A stretch of DNA of 64,000 nt, taken from assembly GCF_040436345.1 (NCBI RefSeq), contig NC_133218.1:4714484-4778483 (forward strand), given 5' to 3'. Positions within the stretch are counted from its first letter, which is position 1, and each line of letters begins with the position of its first letter. Source of the DNA: Pagrus major. Taxonomy: Eukaryota; Chordata; Actinopteri; Spariformes; Sparidae. Both the position numbers and the translations under genes were made by a program. Shown here piece by piece: positions 1 through 11,603 of the stretch. The notes beneath the pieces are model-generated. The model was not told the DNA's origin. It saw only the letters and a program-made list of their open reading frames with translations, and made no database searches.

Positions 1-225
1 TAGTATGTGTACTTCTACTTGAGTAAAGAATGTGTGTACTTTTGCCACCTCTGGCTGTAATGAGTATGAATCGGTTTACAGTTCGCGCCTCAAACACATC
101 ACATTTCCAGACAAAAAGTATTTAAGCTCCCTTCCCTCTTTGACTCAGTTTTCAAATCCCTCACCCCCAAACCCCCTTTCCTTTTCTCTCTCCCTGCTCT
201 CTCTCTCGTCTGAATACAGGAAGAG

Positions 226-436
226 GAACCATGGGGGCACGACCAGAGGACAATCCGATATGAAAGATGAGACGGCTCCACCACTCTCTCTCCTCTACTT
301 CCCGTCTTCACATCTCCAGACCACACCGGTCCATAGTCCATCCTTCCACAACCCTGATTTCCTCGTCTCTCATCCCTCACCCCCGCGACCCAACCTCCAG
401 ACCTTTAATCAATCCCTCCTACATCACCTAAGCTGA
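226..436 (+). other. Possible terminal coding exon of an unknown upstream gene
   Basis: A long pyrimidine tract (about 175-220) ends in a clean acceptor-like AATACAG near 220, and is followed by an open frame of about 70 residues rich in Ser, Pro, His and Leu that stops at 434-436. The peptide runs from KRNHGGTTRGQSDMKDE to QSLLHHLS. I do not recognise it as any family. The frame is also open upstream, through the pyrimidine tract, so a chance open frame is quite possible. If real, the rest of the gene lies left of the window. Confidence 0.18.
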
Positions 437-636
437 CCTCCATCCATAACATGTCATAAACTTCTAAACTTTGCTGGTGTGGACTTCATGATTAAATTCA
501 AAAGACTTCATCACAGCTTCTTATCAAACCGCTGTGCCCTGTATTGAAGGTCTACAAGTAATTGTTTGCCATGGGGAGGAAAAGAAAATTAATTCAATTT
601 AAAAAGGTTTCAGAAAAACAAAGGTAAGAGTATGTG

Positions 637-892
637 GAGCTGCAACTCACTGGCTTCAGCTTCAACTTCTGAAATGTGAACATTTTCTGTTTTTTTTTTC
701 CTCCTCTTTGATGGTAAACTGAATATCTTTGGATTGTGGACAAAACAAGACATTTGAGGACGTCATCATGGGTTTTAGGACACATTGATCGACATTTTCT
801 TACAATGTTAGAGACCAAACAGCTGATTGAATAACCGAGAAAATAATCTACAGACTAATCAACAGTGAAAATATATGTTAGTTGCAGCCCTA
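637..892 (+). mobile_element. hAT-like non-autonomous element, degraded copy 1
   Basis: The stretch begins GAGCTGCAACT and ends GTTGCAGCCCTA, which are imperfect inverted repeats. Its interior (TAAACTGAATATCTTTGGATT, then ACATTTGAGGACGTCATC, then AGACCAAACAGCTGATTGA) closely follows the copy at 35687-36008 in the same order and orientation. The TAGGGCTGCAAC-type ends are common in fish hAT-derived MITEs. This copy is shorter, so it has internal deletions. Confidence 0.65.
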
Positions 893-3412
893 ATTGCATG
901 TAGCTAGGCTCAGGCGGCGGTTCTCATTGTGCGGTTTGGGACCACCAGGGGCCTTAAGTGGCTGTGCAGAGGTCCTAAGAAAAATGTAAGAAGTCAATTA
1001 AATAAGTTGATATTAGGACGACTGTTTGTGCTCCTCTCTCATACAGTTTGTAATTGTTCACCAAACTTCTCATCAAGAGGAAGCCTCGTCTCAGTACTTT
1101 CCTATTTTGGGTTCTTAAATAACCTTTTGGGATTCCAGTGCCAACATTTATCACCTGAAATCGTTTGTGTTGGGAGGTTCCTCCCCTCAGTGACACATCC
1201 TTTTCTATAATGCCTGACAGCACTTTGCTCTTCTCTCCAGGGCTCGCCGCTGATTTATACAGGATGAGACAGAGTGCATCCAGACTCCTTGTTCTGCTTG
1301 TATCTGTAATCTCAGGGGAACACTGAATTTTAACATCCAAACCACAAACTAAAGTGAAAACAAGGAGAGTCCTACAAGACAAGAGTGGACTAACCCTGTG
1401 ATGTATCCTCAGGGCCTGATGATTTCAAACATAGCACAGTAGAGTGGAAACTATTATGAGAGTGGTGATATTGCATCCTGTGAGAAATTCTGTTTCCTGC
1501 CCTTCACTGATGATGTCTGAGGTCAGTGTCAGCTGCACTGGGAGTCTGTGTTTTGGCTCAAGGGCAGGGCAGATGCCCGCCTACATGGGGCTTGAACCTC
1601 TGATGATTTGCTGGAAAGAAGGTCTCACCAGTTTACAGACTGAGCTGCAAAACCTTGGGCTTAATTGCTACGGTCAGCCTGAGACTGTGTAAACACTGGT
1701 CACAGCTGGCCTGCCCTCCACACTGAGTGCTGCTGGCCTGATTCCGCATGCACTGCGCTGGATTAGACGCTCTGGGGCAAACGTGCACGACAAAAAGCAG
1801 CCCGCACCAGCAGAAGACGTGGCGATGTCATGAAGTTTTATATGTTTCGCTGTTCAGTCTCCACTAACCTGGTTCATGTGATGATCCCAACGCTGTGCAG
1901 TGTCCCAGCGCCAGCAGAAGTGCGATGAAGAAGTGAATGGTGGAGACTCCTTCTCCAAAGGCGTGCAGCCCGCAGTCCAACCGGGTCATTTTGTCAGGAT
2001 GGTGCCTCAGACCTTGGAAACATTTAATAACTCTCTAACACCGCGTCGTTGGTCAATTCAAATCATTCCCATCTGGGCTGCATGCACTTCTCGCTAACTG
2101 TCACAGCCCCAGCAAACTTCTCCAGCTCAGGCCTGAACATCGCCTCTCTCCGCGGGGCGTTTTTCTTCCATCCTGACTCGTCTGTAAGTCGATGTTAACG
2201 TCTGCTGTCCCCTCTGTCCTCCATCAGTCTCCGACCGACAGCCAGTGACAGCTTTAAAAAATTCTTCTGCAAACTTTCGCAGAGCCACCCCCACAGATGG
2301 GTGGACTCAAGACAATGGGCCATCTCTCAGTGGGACCGGAGGCTTAAAGGGGAATGCTACTCCAAGAAATTGGATACAGCGCTTCAGTCCAATTGGCAGG
2401 AGCTCCCTAAACTGAGGTCTTTCGGGGTTTCAGTGGGTCAGATGAGGACCTGTTTCGATGTAGTTGCATTCAAGTGGATCCAGAGAAATGATAACAGATC
2501 AGGAGCTTCAGTCTGTGGATTGTTAGCTCCCCCTGTGTGTGAAGAATTAACAGAGTCTTCTCCTGTGGGAACTCTGGGACAAACCCCCCATAAAGTGGCG
2601 AAGGAAACTGTCTTAAATCATAAAGTTTAGTGAGCTCTTAATCTGAAAAAGTTTTGAAAACTCTGGAGGTACATGAAATCATGAACACACAAAGTCTTAG
2701 ACTTAAAATTATACTTATTTTTTATTAGAAAGCAAAGTCCGAAAGGGGTTTTCACAGTATCGATCCAACTGAAACAAGAGGAATAAAGTCTATATTAAAA
2801 AAAATCCTCATGGTCAACAAACTCATTGGCTTTATAATCAAGAGTCTCCATCTGGCTGAGCTTAGCGCTCCCTCTAGCGGACAAAGGAAGGCACTCTGGA
2901 CCACTGATGCAGGGTTGAAGCTTGGCTGTACATCAAATCTGATCTGATGTGACAGTCCTGCGCTTGTTATAAAAGTGCCAACATTTTTAAGGAGCAACGG
3001 CACGTTTAAGCGCACAGTCTTGGTGATGAAGCGTAATGCAAAGATGGAGGAGAACTTTATTTCACTCCTAAACAGAAGTCAGGTGCACGACCAGAAGCGT
3101 GGATGGAAATGCACTTTACAAGATCTGCCTGGATGTTGACCTTTGAACATCTTTGAGATGTGTTTTATATCTTCATTTTTCCCCCCACACGTTCCTTTTT
3201 CAGTGCCCATATACAAACAGTGCCAAACACTTGGGTTTTATTTGAATTTCCTTAATACAAAAGTTTTCATAAATTACACATTTTACGCACGGCCTGCATT
3301 CCGTCACAGGCATAATGAGCTGACATGCTGCGAATGATGCACAAAACGTCAAGGAGACCGGGGTTTAACGCTCATTTCCATGATTGTGACTTCTCTGTCA
3401 CGTCTCCTTCGA

Positions 3413-3454
3413 CCAATCGTGGCTCAGCGGCGGAGCGACACACCTGTATAAAAG
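3413..3454 (+). promoter_or_regulatory. Core promoter of the rxfp3-type receptor gene (CCAAT and TATA boxes)
   Basis: A CCAAT box (3413-3417) is followed 30 bp later by a good TATA box, TATAAAAG, at 3447-3454. A TATA box here predicts transcription starting near 3477-3485, about 95 bp before the ATG at 3576. This fits a compact intronless gene with a short leader. No experimental start is visible. Confidence 0.6.
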
Positions 3455-3575
3455 AGACTCCAGTTCATTGAACTGGGATGAAGCGCTGAGACACTTTCTG
3501 ACGGGGCGCCTGTGCTGCGTTCTCGTCTACGCGCAGTACATAGGCAGGTGAGAGTGCAGGTTGTTAACTTTGGAG

Positions 3576-4721
3576 ATGGAGGAATTATTTAACCACAGCG
3601 CAGCGTCGAACCGAAGTTCACCTGGTGATGAGAAATTCAGTTTCGAAGACATCGATGTGAGCGCGGACGGTGCCTTCATCCTGAGGATCCTCATCTCCGT
3701 GGTGTACTCTGTAGTTTGCGCAGTGGGTCTGGTGGGAAACCTGCTCGTGTTTTTCCTCATGAGAATACGACAAGGTCGAAAGAGGTCCACCATCAATTTT
3801 TTCATCATCAACTTGGCAGTGACGGACTTCCAGTTCGTGCTCACCCTGCCTTTCTGGGCAGTGGACACCGCGCTGGACTTCAGCTGGCCGTTTGGAGACG
3901 CCATGTGCAAAATCATCCTGTCGGTCACCGTGATGAACATGTACGCCAGCGTGTTTTTCCTCACCGCCATGAGTGTGACCCGCTACCTGTCTGTCGCCTC
4001 GGCCCTGAAGAAGAAAGCGTGCCGGAGGTCGCGGTGTGTGAAGTGGGTGTGCGCGGTGCTGTGGGTGGCGGCGACGGTGGCCACAGCTCCGACAACTATC
4101 TTCTCCACCGTGACTGTGGTCGCTGGAGAAAAACTCTGTCTCCTCAGGTTCCCTGAAGGGCACGACTGGCTCGCCCTCTATCACATCCAGAAAATACTCA
4201 TCGCCTTCATCATCCCCATGCTCATAGTGTGTGTGAATTATCTGATGCTCCTGCGCTTCGTGAGACGGAGGAGCATGGGCGGCAGCAACCCCAAACGGAG
4301 ATCCAGAGTCACCAAATCTGTCGCTATAGTGGTTTTGTCTTTCTTCTTCTGCTGGATGCCAAATCACGCCATCACCTTCTGGGGTGTCCTGGTCAAATTC
4401 AACGCAGTCAACTGGGATAAATCTTACTACATGGTGCACACCTACGTGTTCCCGGTTACCGTGTGCCTGGCGCACGCGAACAGCTGCCTGAACCCGGCGC
4501 TTTATTGCTTGATGAGGCCAGAGATCAGGAAGATGCTCAGCGGATTGTTTTGGAGAGTCTCCACTCCATCCACCACCAAGGGCTGCGCGACGCGCTCTTT
4601 TACGCACGGAGAAACGCAGGCAGTCGTACCTCTCCAGATTATGGACACTGGAGAGTACACGCTGTCTATCATAGACCGTAAAGGCTTATCAAGCTCCAAA
4701 ATGATCCCATACACCCGATAA
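3576..4721 (+). CDS. Relaxin-3 receptor family GPCR (rxfp3-type), single exon
   Basis: Intronless class A receptor of 381 residues; family members bind relaxin-3 or INSL5 at the cell surface and usually signal through Gi. The start is the ATG at 3576 (purine at -3, G at +4); the frame is open further upstream but without an earlier ATG in this stretch. Seven membrane helices are visible. Family marks: two N-glycosylation sites in the short N-terminus (residues 6 and 12), GN in TM1 (54-55), NLAVTDFQFVLTLPFWAV (79-96), WPFG with Cys111, NMYASVFFLTAMSVTRY (121-137, SVTRY in place of DRY), Cys188 in loop 2 as disulphide partner, FFFCWMPN (256-263), FNAV, and NPALY (306-310). It resembles human RXFP3 closely through the helices but is shorter than its 469 residues at the N-terminus and in loops 2-3. 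Which teleost paralogue this is (3.1, 3.2 or 3.3 type) cannot be told by eye. It is convergent with itga11. Confidence 0.93.
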   Translation: MEELFNHSAASNRSSPGDEKFSFEDIDVSADGAFILRILISVVYSVVCAVGLVGNLLVFFLMRIRQGRKRSTINFFIINLAVTDFQFVLTLPFWAVDTALDFSWPFGDAMCKIILSVTVMNMYASVFFLTAMSVTRYLSVASALKKKACRRSRCVKWVCAVLWVAATVATAPTTIFSTVTVVAGEKLCLLRFPEGHDWLALYHIQKILIAFIIPMLIVCVNYLMLLRFVRRRSMGGSNPKRRSRVTKSVAIVVLSFFFCWMPNHAITFWGVLVKFNAVNWDKSYYMVHTYVFPVTVCLAHANSCLNPALYCLMRPEIRKMLSGLFWRVSTPSTTKGCATRSFTHGETQAVVPLQIMDTGEYTLSIIDRKGLSSSKMIPYTR

Positions 4722-5540
4722 CACCAGCGTGGTGAGAAATACTCTCCATGCAGCTCATTTTAACGCTCTGGTTGTCCTCCTGTGGCTGTCATTTCTCATG
4801 CGTAAAGCTTTCGCCTGTGTCTCAAATGTTTTAGATTTTTTAAAGATTGTTTTTAAAAATGTTTTAAAGATTTATAAGGCCACACAGTTAAGATGCTCTT
4901 TATCATGTGGCGGTCATCATGTGGCATTTATTCAGTTCCTAAAGCTGTCACAAGATTACCTCAACTCATGAAACCAGTTCCCTTGCGCTCCCTCAAATGC
5001 GCCGGGAAGTGGCTGTAAATTTTCCCTTTGTAAGATCTGTTTTGTAAATATTTTTGACTTTACTTGAGGGCGAAGAGGGCCAAGGAAAATGGGAACAGAG
5101 AGACGGGAACATATGGGACAAAACGTCTAAAAAGTCGGACTCAAAGCGGGGATATTCTTGGACGCAGGACACCCAACAACAAACGGGATTTGTGTTGTAA
5201 AAGGATTTATAATGTTTCCTGTCTGTAAATCTGTAAATGAGGTAGTGAAGTGTCTTTTCTTCTCTCTTTCAGTCAGGTGCATTTATTCATGATCACCTGC
5301 TTTCAATCATAGAACTATGCCTTTAAGATCACAAAGATGTCCTCTTTAATTCTCACTAATTCTCTAAGTAGAGGGAATGTCATGCACAGTTTACCTTTAT
5401 TCTGTATTGTAAATGCAAAAAAAAGTCACCCCGAAAACCATCTAAACTGTCTTCTGTCACTACTGTATGAACAAAAAAAGAGTATTTATTGTATTTTTTC
5501 TCACATGAACTGTTTTTACACCGGAGGTTTCTCTCACATC

Positions 5541-5546
5541 ATTAAA
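5541..5546 (+). terminator. Possible polyadenylation signal of the rxfp3-type gene
   Basis: ATTAAA, the commonest variant of the poly(A) hexamer, 820 bp after the stop codon and followed by an A-run. No canonical AATAAA was seen between the stop and this point. This is a weak call, since such hexamers are frequent in AT-rich DNA. Confidence 0.25.
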
Positions 5547-5949
5547 AAAATGTCAGTGTGAGTTTGTCATCTTGTATTACAGGGCAAGAGCAACACAAGT
5601 GGAAGATTCTTTCTTTTGGCTTTCAATGATTTGAAAAAATCAATCAAAAACACTGCTTTCGCTCGGCGTCACAATTTATTCATTCTGCTGATGCTTCTTC
5701 CCATAAGATTGACCGAAATGTCCCTCTGGACCGACCGCTCCTCGAGAAGAAAGTCCAGCAGAATCAATACATTTTGATACTGAGTAAGAGCAGTGTGCAG
5801 GATTTTCAGGAAAGTGACACTTCCCAGTGCACCTGCATTTGAGTGAGTTGGATGTTTGAGTATCTTCTTTGATTAACATGCTTTCAATGATTAAAAACTT
5901 TGAGAAGTGTCGTGCATGTAATGTTGAGTTTGGCACTGGAGCGGTGTAC

Positions 5950-6560
5950 AAATCAAATCAATTTTATTCATACAGCCCAAAATCACAATCACATTGCCTC
6001 AGTGGGCTTTACAATCTGTACAGTGAACGCCACCCTCTGTCCTTAGACCCTCGATTCAAGTGAGGAAAAACTTGCCATGTTGAGAAAAAAAAAAACCTTT
6101 AACAGGGTAACAAAAACAATGCAAGATACCTCAGGAAGAGCCACAGAGGAGGGATGCCTCTCCCAGGATGGACAGGCATGCGATAGATGTCGCATGTATA
6201 GAACAGAACGACAAAATCACAGTTTACAAATTGAATTGACAGAATATCTGATACAAATTATACTGTATGTAAAGTGTGTGGATCCAGGAGTCGCTGAGCA
6301 GGCCGAGGCATCGCCAAGTGGTGCCCGGGCCAGACGACCTCCTGTCCACCGTGGTGACCTGGAAGAGGGCAGGCCACACAAGATAATTAGCAGTAAATAA
6401 AGAAAACAGTGCAGAGGCATCAAATTTGACAGAAATACAGATATAAAGAGATAGTAAAACAGAGGAGAGCAATGATGCAGCGTAGCCCAGGGTATGACGA
6501 TCCATATGCATCAATATGTGAGGCAGCAGGAGCCAGGAGAGGTAGATGGTCCCAGGGGCC
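5950..6560 (+). repeat. Teleost interspersed repeat (CAATTTTATTCATACAGCCC type)
   Basis: The start (TCAATTTTATTCATACAGCC, then GGGCTTTACAATCTGTACAG, then CCTCTGTCCTTAGACCCTCG) and the downstream wording (CCCAGGATGGACAGGCATGC, GATCCAGGAGTCGCTGAGC) match the pattern of a high-copy repeat seen across percomorph genomes. Several small open frames within it are incidental. The right boundary is approximate, and the class (SINE or LINE tail) is not certain. Confidence 0.55.
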
Positions 6561-7436
6561 CGTGGTCCATCAGAAGGGAGCCCGAGTGAAAAGAGAGGAG
6601 GAGGAGGAGGAGGAAGCTATAGAGTGGACAGAGCGAGAGTTTGCAGCTTGTGGAAACAGAACACAAAAATAAAAGTTAGAGAAATGCAATATTAATCAGA
6701 ATAACAGATTGTTTTTGGTCGGCAGGACTATGTGAATTTTAATACTATAGGTAAGAGACTCACTGAGACTGAGACCGAACCACTGAGGAAGCTAGCAAAA
6801 CAAATACAAATAAAGGAGGAGAATACCTACAGATAAATGACATTCAAAGGTCAAAAAGCTCCAGCAACACTTGTAGAATAATTTTATTATCAGACCTGAT
6901 CAGCAATCAGACTTGCAATTCCCCCAGGAAGTGCACATTTCAGTTAGGATGACCCTGATGAAGGCCACAAACCAAAATCTGTCCGTCTGATAATAAAGTT
7001 GTTCGAAATAATTCAAGTGTTGCTGGAGCTTTTTCACCTCTTCAGACTTCCTTCCTTCTCCACTCACCTTGGAAGTAGGCCAGAAACCCTCAGTCTACTT
7101 CTACAAGAACACTGAAATTCATGCTGAATTCATTTTCAGTCAAACACACGGGCGGTCTCAGGTATCCCAGGGGAGAAGTAGACAATGGCTGCAGAGGTTC
7201 CAGCTGTCACTTGGCATTCAGATGGTTGAGTGAACAAATGGAGGAGAGCCCGACGCTGAGAGACACTGTTCACCGCTGGCTGCTGGGTCTCCTGCCAGGT
7301 TTGTGTGCTAATGAGATTCTGTACCTGTTCTCTCCACCCTGAGGTACCTTTGTTGTGTGTGATCCATCCTGCTGCAGAAATAAACAGTGATGATCACAAA
7401 GTCCTCAAACTGCAACAAGTGTCAGTTCATATCTCT

Positions 7437-7545
7437 TTTAGTCAAGTCAACTTAATTTACAGTATTCAAAATCTGAATTTGTTTCTCAAAGGGCTTCACA
7501 ATTTGCACAGCAACACATCAATCCACAACACAAAACCTCCCAAGA
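7437..7545 (+). repeat. Degraded fragment resembling the 5950 repeat
   Basis: The order AGTCAAGTCAACTTAATTTA, then CAAAGGGCTTCACAATTTGC, then a run of CA-rich dinucleotides parallels the head of the repeat at 5950, with many substitutions. It is probably an older copy of a related element. Confidence 0.35.
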
Positions 7546-7934
7546 CAAACCTGTTAACTGTGACAAAAAGTAAGAAACACCTGTAGAGCGACAGAGAAGA
7601 CATCCCGCTTCAAGGACACAGTAGAAAGCACTCAATATGAAATACCTTGTGTTTTGGCATAATATCAGGAGATAAATTACTTTAAGCAGAAATAATTAAA
7701 TGGATATATTCTGCGCATGATGCAGCAACCTACCTGATATGCAAGTAAAGTGGTTGCACTAGGACTGGTGTGGATTTAAATCACTATATACTGCATACAG
7801 TAGTTCTGCCTTCATCCATAACTAAATGTTCTGGTGGCTGAAAGGTCCAATAACATTTTTAATCACAACAATTACAGGTTAGTCATTTAAAAATGAACAA
7901 ATATAATTTATAGAAATACAAGTCAAATCAGAAA

Positions 7935-8248
7935 ATTAAAGGATAATTTCATCAAAAGTCCAAAATTTAGTCATTCACACCAATGCTGATGGAAAGTTTC
8001 GTAGTCCACGAAACATTTCTGGAGCTTCACAGCAAAACAGTGTTGGAGCGTTCTCCTCAACAACTGCACAGAGATTCCAAATTGATTTGAAAGGACGTCA
8101 TTTACACCCTCGACACCCTTTTTTGCTTGTTTTTTTTACATTTTAAAACAAGTTTCCATCTTCTTCAGTTGTTTAGCAGAATGCTGCAACACTGTTTTGC
8201 TGTGAAGCTCCAGAAATGTTTTGTGGACTACAAAACTTATCCTTTAAT
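7935..8248. mobile_element. Foldback MITE, 314 bp, with terminal and subterminal inverted repeats
   Basis: The ends are a perfect 12-bp inverted repeat, ATTAAAGGATAA (7935-7946) against TTATCCTTTAAT (8237-8248). Inside, two 45-bp arms (8001-8045 and 8187-8231) are complementary with one mismatch that I could see, and the pairing continues more weakly inward (TCCTCAACAACTG against CAGTTGTTTAGCAG). The whole unit could fold into a long hairpin with a loop of about 120 bp. It has no coding capacity. The wording matches a repeat common in fish genomes; the superfamily is not assigned. Confidence 0.8.
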
Positions 8249-10189
8249 GTCCAAAGATGTAGTTATCTGGAGTTCATTCATGCGTAGATAGATGGTCTTT
8301 TCATAGATTTTTCCAATTAAGTTTTAGGAAAAAGTAATTACCATTATAACTTCCCCATGACTTTGTTGGCAGTTCACTGGGTTCATTTCTGACTTGAGCT
8401 GGGAGGCTTAATTGTCCACCTCAAAAGTCATAGTGGGAAAGCCTGGTTGCTATGGCAGCAGATAAATGTATGCATGTAGGCCTACAGAAGGGCAATTATT
8501 CTCACTCATTTCAGCAGTTGAATGGAAAATGTACAAGCATATGTCTCTCTCTCACACACACATGCATGGCAGGTAGCTACACAAGGTTTTTTGTGTTTTA
8601 GGAGAAATCTTTCTTTGCAATGCTGAAAACAATGCATTGAGGACAGGAGGTGAAGCTGTCAGTTCAGTTCTGGCATTAAGCCACACATCATTTATTTACA
8701 TATCACATATCTTGAAAATTCACTTTTATGTTCTGTTCTCACATGTTAGTGTCGAGAAAAGTCAATCCACAAAAATAATTTATCATACATTTTTTTGTTC
8801 TCTCAAAACATTTTTTTCAATAAAAATTTACTCTGCGTGACTCCAATCACAAATATTGTCATCCACTTCTCCATAATGAGGCCAATCAAACTGCCAACTG
8901 ATCTGTTTGGCATTTGGAGAGAAATAAGATAAACAGTGCCCCTTACTGGTAAATCTCATTAAAGGGGGCTGCAACTGTTTTACACATAAATGTCAGTCTA
9001 CTCAGCCTGTGGTGCAGCACTCAGTCTGTGAACATTTGGTTCTTATGTTTCAGATACATGGGTCAGATGTGGCCGTTGAACAGGCTGGAAGGATTTGGCA
9101 CTGTGTAGTTAAGCACCTCCTTTTTTGCATTCCTCTTTTGGGATGGAAATTAAGTAATAGTGGGTTCAGCACATCGATCAAAGGTCCTGTGGTGTAAAGC
9201 AGGAAGCCGTCCACAGTAAGGATGTGAGTCTCCGACCATGCACAGATCTCGATCCTCTCATCTCTTGGTAAGAAACAGAGCATACTCCCACATATGTCCA
9301 ATATTTTCATTTAAAAGAAAATTGTCTTTTTGGCACTAAATTAGATTAGAACTGTGTGGCTCTCCAAGTAACCATTCGTTGTCTAAAAGATAATTAATCA
9401 GCAACTTTTGAAAAATAAAGGTCGTCGAAAAGCAGTCACTGTTGTTTTTAGGGTATTATTATTATACCAGAATCCCCAAAGACTCTTATAACCATGTGGA
9501 TGAAAAATTATTCTGTCAACTGGAAAATAGATTTTCTAACCCTTTGGCCAAATTGAGCCTCTGTTGTCCAATCAAAACAAAGATGGCTGCCCACTGGTCT
9601 TCCTGCAGCACCCCTCCCCAACTCTAATGTCAAAATGTCAGCCTTCTCTCCAATATAATGGACCACAAGCAGAGTGCCATTTAGTTCCATTAAATTAGAG
9701 AAAAGGAGGACTTGTCTATGGTGAGTAGGTGATTACATCAAAGACTAATCTAACAGGATGGCAGGGGAACTGACAAAACCAAATAGAAAAAAAATCAATG
9801 AGGCCGAGAAAACTTTGTTACAAATTAGTGCCATATAATCTATATCTCTTCTGTTTCCTGCACCCTCAGTAAAGATTAGAGTGGGTACATTTGCTCAAAA
9901 CATGCTCTGTGCTTTGTCTAGTAGTTGCGCTTCACATTGCCACTAATTTTGAAGAATGAACATGTCAGAGATCATTCTTGATTAAAAGCTCTGTCTATTT
10001 CCTCTGACTGTTGCCTATTATCTCCTCTCCTCTCCTCTCCTGTTTGTGTATGTATCTGTCTGACTCGAATCTCAATGCCTAACGCAATACAAAGACTTGA
10101 TTGGCTTGGCTGGGTAGCGTCACATGAGTGATTTACAGATTTTACAGTTCCCTGGGCCATCAGTGCTGAGAAGCTGCACGAGTTAAAAT

Positions 10190-10325
10190 AAAGAATGGAT
10201 GGGATGGCAGGTCAATAAGGGGGCCAGTGTCCCGTCAGCCTCAAATCGCCTGCTATCAATGGCCAATATCTCCAAACTAGTAAAAATATGTATTTTGAGT
10301 TTGGGGTGAACTGTCCCTTTAAGAT
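10190..10325 (-). repeat. MITE end fragment (CCCTTTAA-ended)
   Basis: Read on the minus strand it begins CTTAAAGGGACAGTTCACCC, a terminal motif of very common teleost MITEs, and continues through CAAACTCAAAATACATATTT. Only one end is recognisable, so it is either truncated or its other end has diverged. Confidence 0.45.
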
Positions 10326-10397
10326 GTGTGTATAAATATGACTGTGACCCTAACGTGACACACTCTTGCTTATTGCATGTATTCATTAAGAAGACAC

Positions 10398-11603
10398 TCA
10401 TAGACATATACAAAACTTTATTTGTAGGCGTATAACAGCTCTTCACACCTCATCAAACAGGACGGATTGACATTCTTTGGAAACACCAGGAGGGTGCTGA
10501 CATACTGTAAGTCATGTGCATTTCCATACGGCATCTCATTATCATTTAGATTAGAATTACTCTGATGATTTCCCTGTTGCCTGCAGTATTTGATGCACAT
10601 TCTTTTGCTCTGACACAGTGCATGTTAAAAAGCATGCAAAGTCTCGTAACAAGTTCAGGAATACAAAGCTCACTTGTTTCATTTGCCTTGTTGCTTAAGT
10701 TACAAAGTAATGCCACAAACAATGTGGAAAATACTGAAAACCTTTATAATAATTGAAAGGATATAAAAAGGTACTGGACTATTTACAAAATTCAAGTTAA
10801 TTTTGTACAAAGTAAAAGTGCATCAAATGTTTAAAGATCATCCTGCATGTTTTCCAGGATGAAAATATTCAAAGATAGGAGAGGATGCAGGTTTAGAAGA
10901 TTCTTCTCTGTAGAAAAAGATCAAGAAAAGTCTGCAAGTTAAACATCATGAATCTTCTCTGTACTCTGGCGACTTTGGTTCAGTTTTATGTCTTCATAAA
11001 TTACTATGCATGTGAGCTGAACATGTTGCAGATAAAATCTTTGAAACATCGAATTCAATATACACTATAGTAACTTTACATTTGCTGTAGCGTTCGGGTG
11101 GAAAGTCACCCTTGAGGTTTTTCATGTATTTCAAAATTTACCATAAGAGTTAAATAAATATACATCAGGAAGAGACAAAAGAGTGACTGGCTAACACTCG
11201 CCTCATGGGCAAATTGTGGCCGGAAATTCTTGGAACAGATCGCTTAAAGCTCGCACTATTCTTCCTCTCAAATGGCCAGAAAAAGCACCGGAGCTCCAGC
11301 CTGAAGCCGAGAAAACGAGAGCTCAAAGATCTGTGAATGCGACACGGAGGGCAGTGGGATACATGGACAAAGGAGGCCCTGATGTCGCAACAGTGCAGGA
11401 ATGCTAAGTGAGTGTGACAGTGCTGACTCTTGGGGGTCAGGGGTGGTGGCGTGGGACAGATCCAGTGCACTGAACAAGCCTTGCTTCATGCGGAACTGTC
11501 TTCGTGGTGCCACTGTGGTGTTGGGGAGCTGGGGGAGGTGGGTTGGTCCCTGAGTGTCGGGTCCCCTGTGGAAAAGGTGTCTGCTGGGGGCCCTCAGCCT
11601 GCG
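10398..11603 (-). other. Probable 3' untranslated region of itga11
   Basis: AT-rich, non-coding sequence between the itga11 stop codon and a canonical AATAAA on the minus strand (10417-10422 in plus coordinates). The cleavage site is inferred to be about 15-20 bp further on. The open frames overlapping this stretch show no family motifs. Confidence 0.4.
10417..10422 (-). terminator. Canonical poly(A) signal AATAAA for itga11
   Basis: The first AATAAA hexamer I found downstream of the itga11 stop on its own strand, giving a 3' UTR of about 1.2 kb. A GT-rich stretch (GAGTGTGTCACG on the minus strand, near 10355-10366) follows at about the right distance for a downstream element. Confidence 0.4.

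Larger units (their letters stand above)
1..3400. other. Left intergenic region, no confident gene
   Basis: Apart from a degraded repeat copy (637-892), a hAT-like fragment around 905-990 and one doubtful terminal exon (226-436), I see no supported gene here. The open frames in this stretch are short, lack conserved motifs and are not joined by convincing splice sites. The stretch 2330-2400 contains wording typical of teleost interspersed repeats but is too short to classify. Confidence 0.5.
4722..10390. other. Intergenic region between the convergent genes
   Basis: It holds the probable 3' untranslated region of the receptor gene (to about 5560), then interspersed repeats (5950-6560, 7437-7545, 7935-8248, 10190-10325) and otherwise AT-rich sequence. 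No open frame here has recognisable motifs or supported splice sites. I saw no RNA gene. Confidence 0.5.

Noticed and set aside
2301..2630. 109-residue open frame left of the receptor gene
   Set aside because: No motif, low-complexity flanks with repeat-like wording, no promoter or splice support.
3618..4607. 329-residue open frame on the minus strand opposite the receptor gene
   Set aside because: It mirrors the GC-rich receptor coding sequence, has no domain or membrane pattern and is explained by codon bias of the opposite strand.
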